From Cyanobacterium sp. Dongsha4 (lineage in GTDB: Bacteria > Cyanobacteriota > Cyanobacteriia > Cyanobacteriales > Cyanobacteriaceae): a stretch of DNA of 64,000 nucleotides. Made by a program: the position numbers and the translations under genes. The notes under the pieces were generated by a model. The model worked only from the letters and a program-made list of their open reading frames with translations, did no database searches and was not told where the DNA came from. Positions 16,427 through 26,398 of this stretch are shown here, in pieces. The stretch's first letter is position 1. Every line of letters starts with the position of its first letter. The stretch is taken from the NCBI RefSeq assembly GCF_036345015.1, contig NZ_CP084098.1, positions 2,555,326 through 2,619,325 on the forward strand, read 5' to 3'.

Positions 16427-16843
16427 TCAACTAAGTAATGTTAGTCTTTGATTTATTAACGAATCGATCGTTCCATTTACTCTAAATTTTGCAAATAGTC
16501 CCATTGTTAAATCCACCATTTCTATTGATTTTGATACTACTTTTGTTTTTCTATGAAAGCGAGCAAACCAATGACGATTATCGGAATTATTTCTTTCTAT
16601 GGCTATAGTTTCGCTTTTTGTCATCACATGATACGCATCTGGATGTTTAGATAATAACTCTTGGTACGGTTTCCAATCATCAGTACAGTAGACTGTTACA
16701 TCCCATTTTAGTAATCTAATTAAAAGTTTTTTGAGGGTTTCACTATCACGCTTTCCCAATTCCCAGTCGATAAGTCTGTTAGTATTACGGTCATAAGCTT
16801 TCCAGATCCATAACTTGTTTTTTTTGACTCTATAAAATGCCAA
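16427..16843 (-). CDS. IS1-family transposase, second ORF (InsB'-like, frameshift product)
   Basis: The downstream ORF is in the -1 frame relative to the first. It carries the remaining catalytic part: VTVYCTDDWKPYQELL (second aspartate) and TIAIERNNSDNRHWFARF, the conserved IS1 glutamate/asparagine region. It is probably translated only as the C-terminal part of a fusion. A frame change at the A8 run joins ELDELWHFIESK to NKLWIWKAYDRNTNRL. The annotated ATG is therefore unlikely to be used alone. Confidence 0.8.
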   Translation of the reverse strand: MAFYRVKKNKLWIWKAYDRNTNRLIDWELGKRDSETLKKLLIRLLKWDVTVYCTDDWKPYQELLSKHPDAYHVMTKSETIAIERNNSDNRHWFARFHRKTKVVSKSIEMVDLTMGLFAKFRVNGTIDSLINQRLTLLS

Positions 16844-17151
16844 AGTTCATCTAGTTCCACAACCACCGCTTCGCAGGGTTCAGGCTTTTCATAATTTTCT
16901 AGTGCCAAAGCTCTAATCCAATTTAAAATAGTCTGAGCAGAAACATTGAGAAGCTTTGCGATCGAATTCATAGACATTCCACTGCAATACAGAATTGCTG
17001 TTTCTAGTTTCATCCACATAGGTTTACCTCGATCAATCTTATCAGTGGTGAACTGATAGTTACAGTGCTTACATTTAAACCTTTGTTGACCACGAGCAAA
17101 ACCGTTTTTGATGATTTTAGTATTATGACATCGAGGGCATTGATGAGACAT
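16720..17151 (-). CDS. IS1-family transposase, first ORF (InsA-like)
   Basis: A 143-residue upstream ORF. It has an N-terminal zinc finger (CPRCHNTKIIKNG, then FKCKHCNYQFT) and a helix-turn-helix (MSMNSIAKLLNVSAQTILNW). It ends after the start of the catalytic domain (VVVELDELWHFIESKK, the first DDE aspartate). In IS1, InsA binds the ends and represses. The active transposase is an InsA-B' fusion made by -1 frameshifting. The ORF overlaps the second ORF by 124 bp, with a run of eight A residues in the coding strand at the expected slip position. Confidence 0.85.
   Translation of the reverse strand: MSHQCPRCHNTKIIKNGFARGQQRFKCKHCNYQFTTDKIDRGKPMWMKLETAILYCSGMSMNSIAKLLNVSAQTILNWIRALALENYEKPEPCEAVVVELDELWHFIESKKTSYGSGKLMTVILTDLSTGNWESVIVKPSKNF
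16818..16825 (-). other. Candidate programmed -1 frameshift site (A8 run)
   Basis: The coding strand reads GAGTCAAAAAAAACAAG. Eight consecutive A residues allow tandem slippage from the InsA frame (S-K-K-T-S) into the InsB' frame (K-K-N-K-L-W), as known for IS1-family elements with A-rich heptamers. Confidence 0.7.
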
Positions 17152-17554
17152 GGTTAATTAATGATGATAGGATCAGTCTATATCATAACATTACTTAATT
17201 GATACTCTCATAATATTTAACCTGAGTTCGGGATGAATTTTCATCTATGAGTGATGGCGAAAAGGGCAAAGGGCAAAGATAAATAGTTGATAATTAAGAA
17301 TTAAAAACTCTGAACACTTATCACTCATTAATTATTTCCCCCTCATCCCCTAAACATCCTAACATCTGTAACCTTAAACCTACCCTTACCCGATATTCTT
17401 AAACCGAACTGAGGTTATTTAATATGATAAAATCCATCAAAACTTTAAATGGGTAAATTTGACTCTGTAGTATAACTCAATCCTTAGTTTCCAAGTACTT
17501 TGAAAATATTTAATAATAGTTAAAATTGGGAAGTAATAAAAAAGGGTTATACAC
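17152..17554. other. Spacer (403 bp) holding the IS1 right end and a miniature element
   Basis: It contains the right end of the IS1-type element (to 17210), eight bases, a complete 198-bp miniature element (17219-17416), and about 140 bp of AT-rich sequence after the stop of the giant gene (which ends at 17555). No gene is seen. Confidence 0.7.
17219..17416. mobile_element. 198-bp miniature element with IS982-like terminal inverted repeats
   Basis: The left end is AACCTGAGTTCGG. The right end read inward is AACCTCAGTTCGG, so 12 of 13 bases match. Both closely resemble the ends of the resident IS982-family element at 59326-60291 (AACCTGAGTTTTGG and AACCTCAGTTTTGG). ATTT flanks both sides. 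The interior is non-coding and carries GGGCAAAGGGCAAAG modules and a subterminal hairpin (GATGAA-TT-TTCATC). Partial relatives occur at 34203, 36324 and 53807. Mobilisation by an IS982-type transposase is inferred from the shared ends. Confidence 0.7.
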
Positions 17555-20500
17555 CTAGCTGATGACTTCAAAAGCTATGCCCTCCTCTACAAAGGCATTA
17601 GAGTAATTATCAATAATGCTTTGTCTTTCTTCACTTCCGACAAAGATATAACTACCCGGATTCAATAAACTTTGAAAACGATAGATAGATTCACCTGTAC
17701 TGCTACCCGGAGTGGCGGCATAAAAGGCAATACCTTCCTCTTTGAAATTACTATAATTTGCTCGAATATTTTGGCTTTCTACTTCTCCTGCAAATAAATA
17801 AGCACCGGGTATATTCATATTTTGGAAGCGATTAATCTTCATTAAATTATCGTCTTCATTGGCAACATTAAAGGCAAATCCCTCTTCGATAAAGTTCGGG
17901 TAATTGTCTCGAATATTTTGGCTTTCTACTTCTCCTGCAAATAAATAGGCATTTGGTACATCTGTATTTTGAAAACGATACATTGATGTATTGAGAATAT
18001 CATAACTAATTTCTGTACCATTTTCTCCTTGCTCTATTATAAATAAGGCATTACTGAAGTCTCCTTCAAGAGTAATAGTAGAATCAGTGTTACCATCGTT
18101 ATTGCTATCAATATCCAGAATAGCTGAGCCAAGAGAGAATTTCACTTGATCTGCATTAAATATGTTATCTTCGATGATAATTTTATCAGTGCGATCGAAT
18201 CCTTCTATAATATCCTCGTTTAATTCGGCTAATGTACCTTGAATAGTATTCGTACCTCCACCAGTAAGATTGAACAAATCAGAAGCACTACTAGGTTCAA
18301 AAATATTGTCTCGATTATCTGCGATAAATTTTGTCGCAGTGTCAGGATTGGGGGGAGTGATAATTTCACCATCAGAAAAAGAGGAAGCATTGATAATTAC
18401 TCTAGTTGAACTATCAAAATTAAAATTGAGTTGATCTGCCACTAAGAGTGTGGAAGTAAGTGAAGTATAGATATTGTAAGTATTCTGGTTAGAATCGGTA
18501 TAAGTACCTTGATTTATCCAATTTCCATCGGCTTGAACTGTACCAGCTAAACCTGTTACTGTCAAAACATGAGAATAACTTTGATTGTTAATAGAAAGAA
18601 CTTGATTTGTGATGTCATAAACACTTCTGGTATTAACTACTAAAGTGTTATCAATTCCTAAATCAATTACCTCGATATTTTTCAGGGAATTATTGGGAAT
18701 ATCCTTTAAGTTTAGGGTTTTTTCCGAGATAAGATAAGGATTAAGGAGTAAGGTATCAACTCCACTACCACCATCAATACGATGGAAGTTAAAGTCACCA
18801 ATAGAAATAATATCGTTTCCTAAAGCACCGTACATCACAACGGTGCCTCCCACTGCTTCTAAATAATCATCTCCTTCTAAAGCATTCATAATCACGGGAT
18901 TATCTGATGTAGCTACATAATCTGCCTGCAATATGTCATTATCGGCTGTACCTCGTTGGGTTAATTCTCCGGTAAAATCACCGCCATAGAGGGCATAACC
19001 ATTATTGGCAGTGCTAACATCTGAACCCATCATCATATCAGCAAAGCCATCTCCGTTGACATCACCGCCACCTCCCACGGGTGTACCTGCGGTTATCGGG
19101 ATTCCTGAATAATTAACCTCAAATCCTTGAATTTCAAATCCATTATCGCCATTCAATCCATTTGATGAGCCAAAAAAGACATTGGCATAGGGTGTGCCAC
19201 TAGCATTATAGAGAGAATTACCGATAATGAGATCGTCATAACCATCACTATTTATATCTCCGGGACTTGCTAATGTGACCGTTTCTGCCGAACCAAATGA
19301 TTCACCAATAGATAAATTAGTTACATAGGATGTGAAAGGAGTTGACGAAGGCAGACTAAGGGTGCCACTAGATAGATTATTAAATTGATCTCCCCCGTAA
19401 ATTATATAAGTCAATTTAGAGACTCTATTTTGATTACCTATAGCTCCTTGAAACTCATATACACTGATTGCAATGTCATTATAGCCATCACCATTAAAAT
19501 CACCATATCCGGCCCCTTGCACTGGAGTGTTTGGGTCTTCTATATTGCCTGTGGTAACCTTAACACCATTATCACCATTGAGTTGATCAAGATTAATACT
19601 TTGTGATGGACTACTGTTCCCAAAAAGAATATAAAATCCGTAGGATGAAGAATTGTTTAATCCGAAAAGAGCAACATCATCATAACCGTCACCATTTACA
19701 TCTCCAATTCCCGCAACTGAAATACTTAATTCATGAACATCTTGGATAGCTAAATTAGGAAAATTACCAATAATTTCGATCGAAGATAGAGTAGAAGATT
19801 CCCCTCCTAAAAAGATGGTATTTGTAGAAGTAGTATTAAGTTGATAATTTCCTGAATTGGTTTCCTGTGTCAATAAACTGCCTACAATAAGGTCACTATA
19901 ACCATCCCCATTAAAGTCTCCGATTCCATCGGCAGAGGTAAAAACTGTTGGTTGATAAAAAGCCCCGTTATTATTATTGTCATTACTCACCAATGTCATA
20001 TAATCATCATATTCTCCGACGGGATTGGTTATTTGTGGACTTCCAAAAAACAAATTGGTTGCTAAAAGATTATTGATAACAAAATCGGCATAACCATCTT
20101 CGTTAATATCTCCAACGCCCTTTACATAGTTAGATAAAGGGAAAGGATAACCTTCATAAACATTGAGTAAAGCTACGCTGGTATGGACAGTATTGGCCGC
20201 TCCCCCAAAGACTAATTTACCAATGGAATTAAAATTAGCACTTGTAGTTCCTACTAAGACATCATCGTAACCATCACCGTTTACATCTCCAGCATTATTA
20301 ACAGAGTAAGGACTAACTTGGGACCCAAAAGGAATAATAAAACCCAAAGAGCTTCGCAATTTGGTTAAATCAAAACTCTGTCCTCCTCCCATCCATGCTT
20401 TACCATATAAGATATAAGTATTAGTTAAGTCACTGCCATCAGTACCATTATTGGGAGCACTAATTAACATATCTGGGATTTTATCCCCATTCACATCTCC

Positions 20501-23500
20501 TGCCGAACTAATAACCGTACCTGTATAACCAGAATTAATCTGAGCATTATTTACATCAACGGGTAATAAATTACCATTAAGATCCATAATACGAGAGTTA
20601 TTTTGTTGTGAATCTAACTGAAAAGTATTACTGCCATTGACCCCCAATTCAGTGATTTCACTACTACCAAACAAAATATAGCCTTGTCCAGCATTAGCAT
20701 AGGCATTAGGCGCGCCAACTAATAAGTCATCAATACCATCTTGATTAACATCTCCTGCTCCTGCAACGCTAAAACCTGCTCCTCCTTTGTCAGCAACCCC
20801 TTGCAAAAATAGTCCTGATATAGAATTATCGGTATTATTGTTGAGTGTAGTTAAATCAAAGCCATTTTCATCGACTCTATTCCAGTAATCACTATCACCA
20901 CCAAACACTACATAGGCTTTTCCTAGGCTTCTATTTTGGTTTAAAGATGCCGTAGGAGCTCCAATAATTATATCTTGATAACCGTCATTATTAATATCTC
21001 CTGCTAATGAAACACTACTTCCTGCTTGATCTGTATAAGCCACATCAGGATAAGGATTACTAGGAATGTTTTCAACAGGATTACTATCGGAATTAGAAAT
21101 AATGGTTGCCTCTCCCTTTAACAGCACACCGTTACTACCATCCAGTTGGGATAAGTCCACAACACCGTTTTTTCCGACACTTCCCCCCCCAAATACCACA
21201 TAAACTTCTCCACCATTACCAATAGTTGAACCTGATTTATTTTTTATCGCATTAGTTTGGGGTGCACCGATAATAATATCTTCAATATTATCATTATTAA
21301 CATCCCCCACTGCAACGGAAAAACCAGTTGAAATATCTCCATTTTTTAAGATATAGCCATTATCTCCATTCAAATTATTAAGAGCAAAAGTACCTGTTTC
21401 TGACAATGCTTTATTAAAAACGACATAGACTAAGCCTTTACCAGTAGCACCAATGACTAAGTCATCTTCTCCATCTCCGTTCACATCTCCTACTGCGATC
21501 GCATCTCCCAATTGATCCCCATCTTGCCCGGCACTTAAAACCAAACTATTATCACTGTTTAAGTCAACAGAATCCTGTTTTGCTATATTTGAGTAAGACA
21601 ATGTATAAACTTGACCCGGTTTAGCATTAGGATTTGTTGCAACTCCAGGAGCACCAACGGCAATAAAAGAATTGTTGTCACTGTAAGCTAAACTATTTCC
21701 TGTCAGCAAACCCGAGACCGTACCATTAAGAATGGTGCCATTATTGCCATCAAGTTGGTCTAAATTAAGGTTTTCATCTGTAACATCAACCTGCGCAGCA
21801 CCATAAACAAGATACACGACTCCATTATTAACCCCTGTTGCCCCGATTAAAAAATCATCATAACCGTCATTGTTAACATCTCCTGCTGAACTGAGAGAAA
21901 CTCCTACATTGCCACCATTTTCACCATTAACGATAAAACCAGCATCAATGTATTTTAGGGCAGTGGGTTCATCATCAATAATTGTACCAGTAGCTTCTAC
22001 GGTAGCATTTTGGTCAACAGCATATTGTCCTACCAGAGGATAGGCTTGAAGACTATCACTATTTAAAATCAATCTGAAAGTTTCTGGTTTTCCTTCGTAA
22101 TAGTCATCATTGATTAAGTTAACAGTAATTTCTTTGGTGGTTTCACCTGGTGCAAAAGTGATTAACCCTTGGGCTTTTTCATAATCTGAACCTTCAGTAG
22201 CCGTACTATCTAGGGTTTTATAGTTTAAAGTTAGAGGTTGAGAAATATCACCACTACGGTTAATTTGAAAAACCATTACCGAGTCATCTTCCGGTGCTTG
22301 TGCTGATTCCACATCAATAAAACTAACGGCATTGTTATTTTGAGGAATAGCTAAAATAGTGTTGCCACTAACACCGGTAGAACTATTTCCATAGGCAAAA
22401 AGAGGATCTAATGTTGCTTCTAAAACAGAAGAATTACTCCATTGCTCAGTTTTTTGGTCAAAGATACTATAGTGAATTCGAGAAACAACATTACTGTCAA
22501 ATCCGCCACTAGAATCAGGGGAATTGGGATCATTAACCGTCTGAGTCCACATTAAAATTAAATTTTTTTCATCGCCCACTTCATGGAGAGTCGGAGGAAT
22601 ATTAGGGTTAATCGGACCACTATTTACTAAAACAGGGTTTTCCCATTCGCTACCATTCCAAATGGCGGCATAAATTTTTTGTTTATCATCTTCAGAGTTA
22701 GGAGAAATCCAAGCGATAACTAATTCTCCTGAATTTTTTTGATAGGATGTAGCTTTACCAACTATACCTTCCACTCCTGGTACTTGAGTTGCGTCACCCC
22801 AAGTATATTCTCCTGAGTCATTTAAAGTGCCGATAGAATATTTGAGCTTACCATTTTGTACGTCTTCTTGAAGAGCATCTATATTCAAAATATTGGGAGC
22901 ACCAATGGCAAAGTCTTGAATCCCATCGCCGTTAATATCTCCCAAACCAGAGACAGAAGTACCAAAAGCCTGATCAGATTCAGCACCAAATATGGTCATT
23001 CCTCTTTCACTGCCTATTGTTTGCAGTTCGCTAACATTGACAACTCCATTGGTCCACTCATAACCAAAAGGGTCTCCATAAATAATATAAGAAGCACCGG
23101 CATTAACGTTATTGTCAACGGTTGTTTCTGGCGCTCCTAAAATTAAATCTCGATAAGAATCCCCATTTATATCCCCACTATTAACCGAAGCCCCCGCCCC
23201 TTGAACAGAAAAACCATTACTTCCATCCAAACTATCGAGATTAAAAGTTAACTCATTATCCAAAGATTCACTACCAAACACAACAAATGATTGGCTAGGA
23301 ACATTTTGATTATTGATAGTTGTAGAAGTTACCCCTAAGACAATCTCATTGATGCCATCTCCATTCATATCTCCAGCATAGCCTACTTGTAATGTGGCTA
23401 AACTAATATTGCTATCACTTTGAAAAATGACCCCTTGCCCTTGCTCTAATTTTGCTAAATCTAAGTTTGTTCCAGTGTTAAAATCCTTTGAACCAAAAAT

Positions 23501-26113
23501 TAAATATGCTTGTCCATTCGAGCCAATAATAAAATCGGTGATATGATCTCCGTTAACATCACCAATTAAACTTACTGTTTGTAAGGAAGATGATTGCACT
23601 CCATTATTCGCACTTTGACTGTTAATAATGTTTCTTCCCCAGTATTTAGCTTCCATTTCCTCTAATAGTATGGTGTCGGGTCGTTCATTCCAACCAAAAA
23701 GAATATTTATTTGACCAGTACCACCATTTAATCCAGGAGAGCTAATGATTATATCGTTGTAACCATCATCATTGACATCCCCAAAACTTCCCACCTGAGT
23801 GCCGATGTTTCCTTGAGGATATTCTTTAGTTTTAATCTGAAATCCGCCCTGAGAATTGCCAATATCATTGAGTTTAATCGCAGACTCAAATGGTGATTGT
23901 GTGGTGTCTTTGCCGTAAAGTACATAGACTTTTCCTGTTTCTACTTGTTCATTATTAACGCTTGATAAGGCACTGGGAGAACCAATAATGAGATCTCCAT
24001 AGCCATCCCCATTTATATCCGCTCCAAAAACACTAAATCCAGCTTGAGAGAGGTTATCACCTTCTAAGGCAAAACCATTAGTTCCATCGAAATTATCAAC
24101 ATCAAATATAATACTGGTAAATCCGTCCCAGTGTTGACCAAACATTACATAAGCCTTGCCATTTTGAGATTTAGCATTAGGTGCACCAATAATAAAGTCA
24201 TCCAAACCATCTCCGTTGACATCTCCCGCCCCACTTACTGACCAACCTGTTTGATCTAATAATTCACCCCCCACAATTTGAATAATACTCATGAAATTGA
24301 AAGTTGAAACATCGCCCAGATCATAGGGGTTGTACTCATCCCCTTGATTATATTGCTGAGAACCGAGAAAAATATAAACTTCTCCGGGCGGAATATTAGT
24401 AACAGAATCCGCATTGGCATTCGTCCAAATCACCACGGGTTGATTTTGGGGATCAAATTCGATAAGAGGATTAGAATTAATACCACTACTGCCGGGGATT
24501 TTCTGAGCTGGTTGCCACTCTCCATCAATATATTGAGATACCACCACATTAGTCAAATCCTTAGTTTCATTGGGAGCATCTTTGACAAAAGCCATTAAGG
24601 TTTCGTTGTTATCCCCTAATGCTAATACTGGAACTCCATCATTGGTAAGATCGCTATCTCCTAACACCGCACTAGAGCCATAATCTGTAGTTGTTCCCCG
24701 AATGGGGTCATAGAAGAAATTACTATTACTTTGGGTTGCTCCGAAATTCTCATCAAATTCAATACTACCACTGACCTTAAATGGTCCAATACTAAAACTA
24801 TAGTTAAATATTTCTTGCAAACCTAATAAACTTTGATTGGGTTCGACCTCTATGTTCGCATTAACCAATCCCGAAAGGTCAGCTTCGATACCACCGTCAA
24901 ATAAAGTAATATCCCCATCAATACCCAATCCAGCTAAAAATGTTAAAGACTGCTCAAAATCTTCTGTCTGCGTGGTGCTTGATAAATTTTCAAACAGATA
25001 ACTGAAGAATTGGTCTATATTCATCGACACTGTTAATTCAGAAGGATCATCACTAGAAGTTGCTGGTTCTCCGTTTTGATTGACTAGCTGAATAATATCA
25101 GTCAAAGGATTTGACTCTTGGGCGAAAGATGCGAGATTTTCCGAAAATTCCCATTCAAGTTGAAAATTTACCTCAATACTAACTGTGGCTTGTCCTAAAG
25201 GTTCAACGCTAACCGTATAAACAGGTATTTTCAAAAGAAGTGTTGCTTCTAATTCCCCTCCTAACTCCACCGCATCCCAGTTTTGCTCTCCATCGTCTGA
25301 TATTCCAAAGGTAAAGCCAGCTTCTAATAGCCCTTTTATGTTAATAATCTCATTAAAAAGTGATATTTCAACTTCTAACTCAGATTCTTCTGAGGGACTT
25401 CCCGTTACAGCATTCACACTACCTATGGCAGACAAGACAATTTCTAATTCATTTTTATACTCTTCCAGACCCTCCAAGGGTTCCAGTTCTATTTTATATG
25501 TGCTACTAAAAGTTCCATTAAAAGGGGCATCAAAAGAAAATGAACCATCAGAGTTATTTGTGGAATTTTCTACTTTTAAGGTTTTGGCTACAAAAGGGCG
25601 ATCGCTGTCATAATTATAAGTTAGGTCTTGAGGTTGTGATGAAATAATGTAAGAATACAAATCCGTATCAGCATCTGGGTTATTTTTATCTGATTTTTGA
25701 GTTACTACTAAAACATTTTCATCATCAAGGGCGATCGTTGCTAAACCTTGATCCGCCACTTCGTCATTTGACAACTGGTTGGGTGTACTCCAATTCCAAC
25801 GACCAAAAGCATCTACAGTGCCAATGGAATAATAAGCCTCTTTTTCATTACCTTGCCCTGAAACCCAAGTTGCCTGCATTCCACTACCGCTTTTAGCGAG
25901 TTTTAAGTTAAATCCACTAGGAATATTCGCAATGGTTTCTCCTCCTATCCACTGATTGAGATTATTGTTATAAATTGCGTGATAGATATAGCCATTCTGA
26001 TTCCAGATAACATGAGAAGTGTCTTTACTATCTTTCGCTAAAACTGCATTAGAGATGTTGGGAATACTACCAATAGGATTAATCGGTTGCGGTTGTGAGG
26101 ATGCTTGTGTCAT
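17555..26113 (-). CDS. Giant FG-GAP beta-propeller/Calx-beta protein (2852 aa)
   Basis: Probably a very large secreted or surface protein. Residues about 1-600 are beta-rich, with propeller-like pieces (VIWNQNGYIYHAIYNN) and a sandwich-like region. FG-GAP repeats with calcium-loop cores of the GDVNGDGLDDFIIGAP type follow: seven at about 620-1065, then thirteen canonical plus one degenerate at about 1410-2355. A Calx-beta domain lies between them (about 1265-1385, with ATEGSDY and FAPGETTKEITVNL). RTX-like Asp/Gly strands (GALGNDIISIGDF, IDGGSGVDTLLL) occur at about 2395-2460. Three C-terminal repeats of about 45 residues (YRFQNTDVPNAYLFAGE style, DUF5648-like) finish the protein. No N-terminal signal peptide is visible, so type I secretion through the C-terminus is plausible. 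The ligand or adhesion partner is unknown. Confidence 0.85.
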   Translation of the reverse strand: MTQASSQPQPINPIGSIPNISNAVLAKDSKDTSHVIWNQNGYIYHAIYNNNLNQWIGGETIANIPSGFNLKLAKSGSGMQATWVSGQGNEKEAYYSIGTVDAFGRWNWSTPNQLSNDEVADQGLATIALDDENVLVVTQKSDKNNPDADTDLYSYIISSQPQDLTYNYDSDRPFVAKTLKVENSTNNSDGSFSFDAPFNGTFSSTYKIELEPLEGLEEYKNELEIVLSAIGSVNAVTGSPSEESELEVEISLFNEIINIKGLLEAGFTFGISDDGEQNWDAVELGGELEATLLLKIPVYTVSVEPLGQATVSIEVNFQLEWEFSENLASFAQESNPLTDIIQLVNQNGEPATSSDDPSELTVSMNIDQFFSYLFENLSSTTQTEDFEQSLTFLAGLGIDGDITLFDGGIEADLSGLVNANIEVEPNQSLLGLQEIFNYSFSIGPFKVSGSIEFDENFGATQSNSNFFYDPIRGTTTDYGSSAVLGDSDLTNDGVPVLALGDNNETLMAFVKDAPNETKDLTNVVVSQYIDGEWQPAQKIPGSSGINSNPLIEFDPQNQPVVIWTNANADSVTNIPPGEVYIFLGSQQYNQGDEYNPYDLGDVSTFNFMSIIQIVGGELLDQTGWSVSGAGDVNGDGLDDFIIGAPNAKSQNGKAYVMFGQHWDGFTSIIFDVDNFDGTNGFALEGDNLSQAGFSVFGADINGDGYGDLIIGSPSALSSVNNEQVETGKVYVLYGKDTTQSPFESAIKLNDIGNSQGGFQIKTKEYPQGNIGTQVGSFGDVNDDGYNDIIISSPGLNGGTGQINILFGWNERPDTILLEEMEAKYWGRNIINSQSANNGVQSSSLQTVSLIGDVNGDHITDFIIGSNGQAYLIFGSKDFNTGTNLDLAKLEQGQGVIFQSDSNISLATLQVGYAGDMNGDGINEIVLGVTSTTINNQNVPSQSFVVFGSESLDNELTFNLDSLDGSNGFSVQGAGASVNSGDINGDSYRDLILGAPETTVDNNVNAGASYIIYGDPFGYEWTNGVVNVSELQTIGSERGMTIFGAESDQAFGTSVSGLGDINGDGIQDFAIGAPNILNIDALQEDVQNGKLKYSIGTLNDSGEYTWGDATQVPGVEGIVGKATSYQKNSGELVIAWISPNSEDDKQKIYAAIWNGSEWENPVLVNSGPINPNIPPTLHEVGDEKNLILMWTQTVNDPNSPDSSGGFDSNVVSRIHYSIFDQKTEQWSNSSVLEATLDPLFAYGNSSTGVSGNTILAIPQNNNAVSFIDVESAQAPEDDSVMVFQINRSGDISQPLTLNYKTLDSTATEGSDYEKAQGLITFAPGETTKEITVNLINDDYYEGKPETFRLILNSDSLQAYPLVGQYAVDQNATVEATGTIIDDEPTALKYIDAGFIVNGENGGNVGVSLSSAGDVNNDGYDDFLIGATGVNNGVVYLVYGAAQVDVTDENLNLDQLDGNNGTILNGTVSGLLTGNSLAYSDNNSFIAVGAPGVATNPNAKPGQVYTLSYSNIAKQDSVDLNSDNSLVLSAGQDGDQLGDAIAVGDVNGDGEDDLVIGATGKGLVYVVFNKALSETGTFALNNLNGDNGYILKNGDISTGFSVAVGDVNNDNIEDIIIGAPQTNAIKNKSGSTIGNGGEVYVVFGGGSVGKNGVVDLSQLDGSNGVLLKGEATIISNSDSNPVENIPSNPYPDVAYTDQAGSSVSLAGDINNDGYQDIIIGAPTASLNQNRSLGKAYVVFGGDSDYWNRVDENGFDLTTLNNNTDNSISGLFLQGVADKGGAGFSVAGAGDVNQDGIDDLLVGAPNAYANAGQGYILFGSSEITELGVNGSNTFQLDSQQNNSRIMDLNGNLLPVDVNNAQINSGYTGTVISSAGDVNGDKIPDMLISAPNNGTDGSDLTNTYILYGKAWMGGGQSFDLTKLRSSLGFIIPFGSQVSPYSVNNAGDVNGDGYDDVLVGTTSANFNSIGKLVFGGAANTVHTSVALLNVYEGYPFPLSNYVKGVGDINEDGYADFVINNLLATNLFFGSPQITNPVGEYDDYMTLVSNDNNNNGAFYQPTVFTSADGIGDFNGDGYSDLIVGSLLTQETNSGNYQLNTTSTNTIFLGGESSTLSSIEIIGNFPNLAIQDVHELSISVAGIGDVNGDGYDDVALFGLNNSSSYGFYILFGNSSPSQSINLDQLNGDNGVKVTTGNIEDPNTPVQGAGYGDFNGDGYNDIAISVYEFQGAIGNQNRVSKLTYIIYGGDQFNNLSSGTLSLPSSTPFTSYVTNLSIGESFGSAETVTLASPGDINSDGYDDLIIGNSLYNASGTPYANVFFGSSNGLNGDNGFEIQGFEVNYSGIPITAGTPVGGGGDVNGDGFADMMMGSDVSTANNGYALYGGDFTGELTQRGTADNDILQADYVATSDNPVIMNALEGDDYLEAVGGTVVMYGALGNDIISIGDFNFHRIDGGSGVDTLLLNPYLISEKTLNLKDIPNNSLKNIEVIDLGIDNTLVVNTRSVYDITNQVLSINNQSYSHVLTVTGLAGTVQADGNWINQGTYTDSNQNTYNIYTSLTSTLLVADQLNFNFDSSTRVIINASSFSDGEIITPPNPDTATKFIADNRDNIFEPSSASDLFNLTGGGTNTIQGTLAELNEDIIEGFDRTDKIIIEDNIFNADQVKFSLGSAILDIDSNNDGNTDSTITLEGDFSNALFIIEQGENGTEISYDILNTSMYRFQNTDVPNAYLFAGEVESQNIRDNYPNFIEEGFAFNVANEDDNLMKINRFQNMNIPGAYLFAGEVESQNIRANYSNFKEEGIAFYAATPGSSTGESIYRFQSLLNPGSYIFVGSEERQSIIDNYSNAFVEEGIAFEVIS

Positions 26114-26398
26114 AGAGAGTTAACTATTAACATTTATCAGCTCATTATCCTTTTAATTCTTATGTAGAGACATCAAAAACCACCTAATTTTAACTATTAT
26201 TAATAAATCATAAAAATTACAAATGTGCGATAATTATAAAAATTACCACATTATTTTGAATAGATGTAATAATCTTAATTGTAACTGATCATCTGAACTT
26301 AATATTAGACATATTAAATGTTAATCAAATTTAAAATACAAATCAATTTTTATTAAGAAAACATCAAAATTAATCCTGTTATTTTTTGTTACTATATT

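Larger units (their letters stand above)
16419..17210 (-). mobile_element. IS1-family insertion sequence (~792 bp)
   Basis: Imperfect terminal inverted repeats bracket two overlapping ORFs. The left end starts TGAGAGCTTCAACTAAGTAA (16419) and the right end, read inward from 17210, starts TGAGAGTATCAATTAAGTAA. A TAATAT hexamer flanks both ends directly (16413-16418 and 17211-17216) and could be part of the target duplication. Size, inverted-repeat length and the two-ORF frameshift layout all match the IS1 family. The element appears intact. Confidence 0.85.

Noticed and set aside
17555-26113. RTX toxin
   Set aside because: Only a few Asp/Gly-rich strands near residue 2400 and no nonapeptide array or toxin domain; the bulk is FG-GAP repeats.
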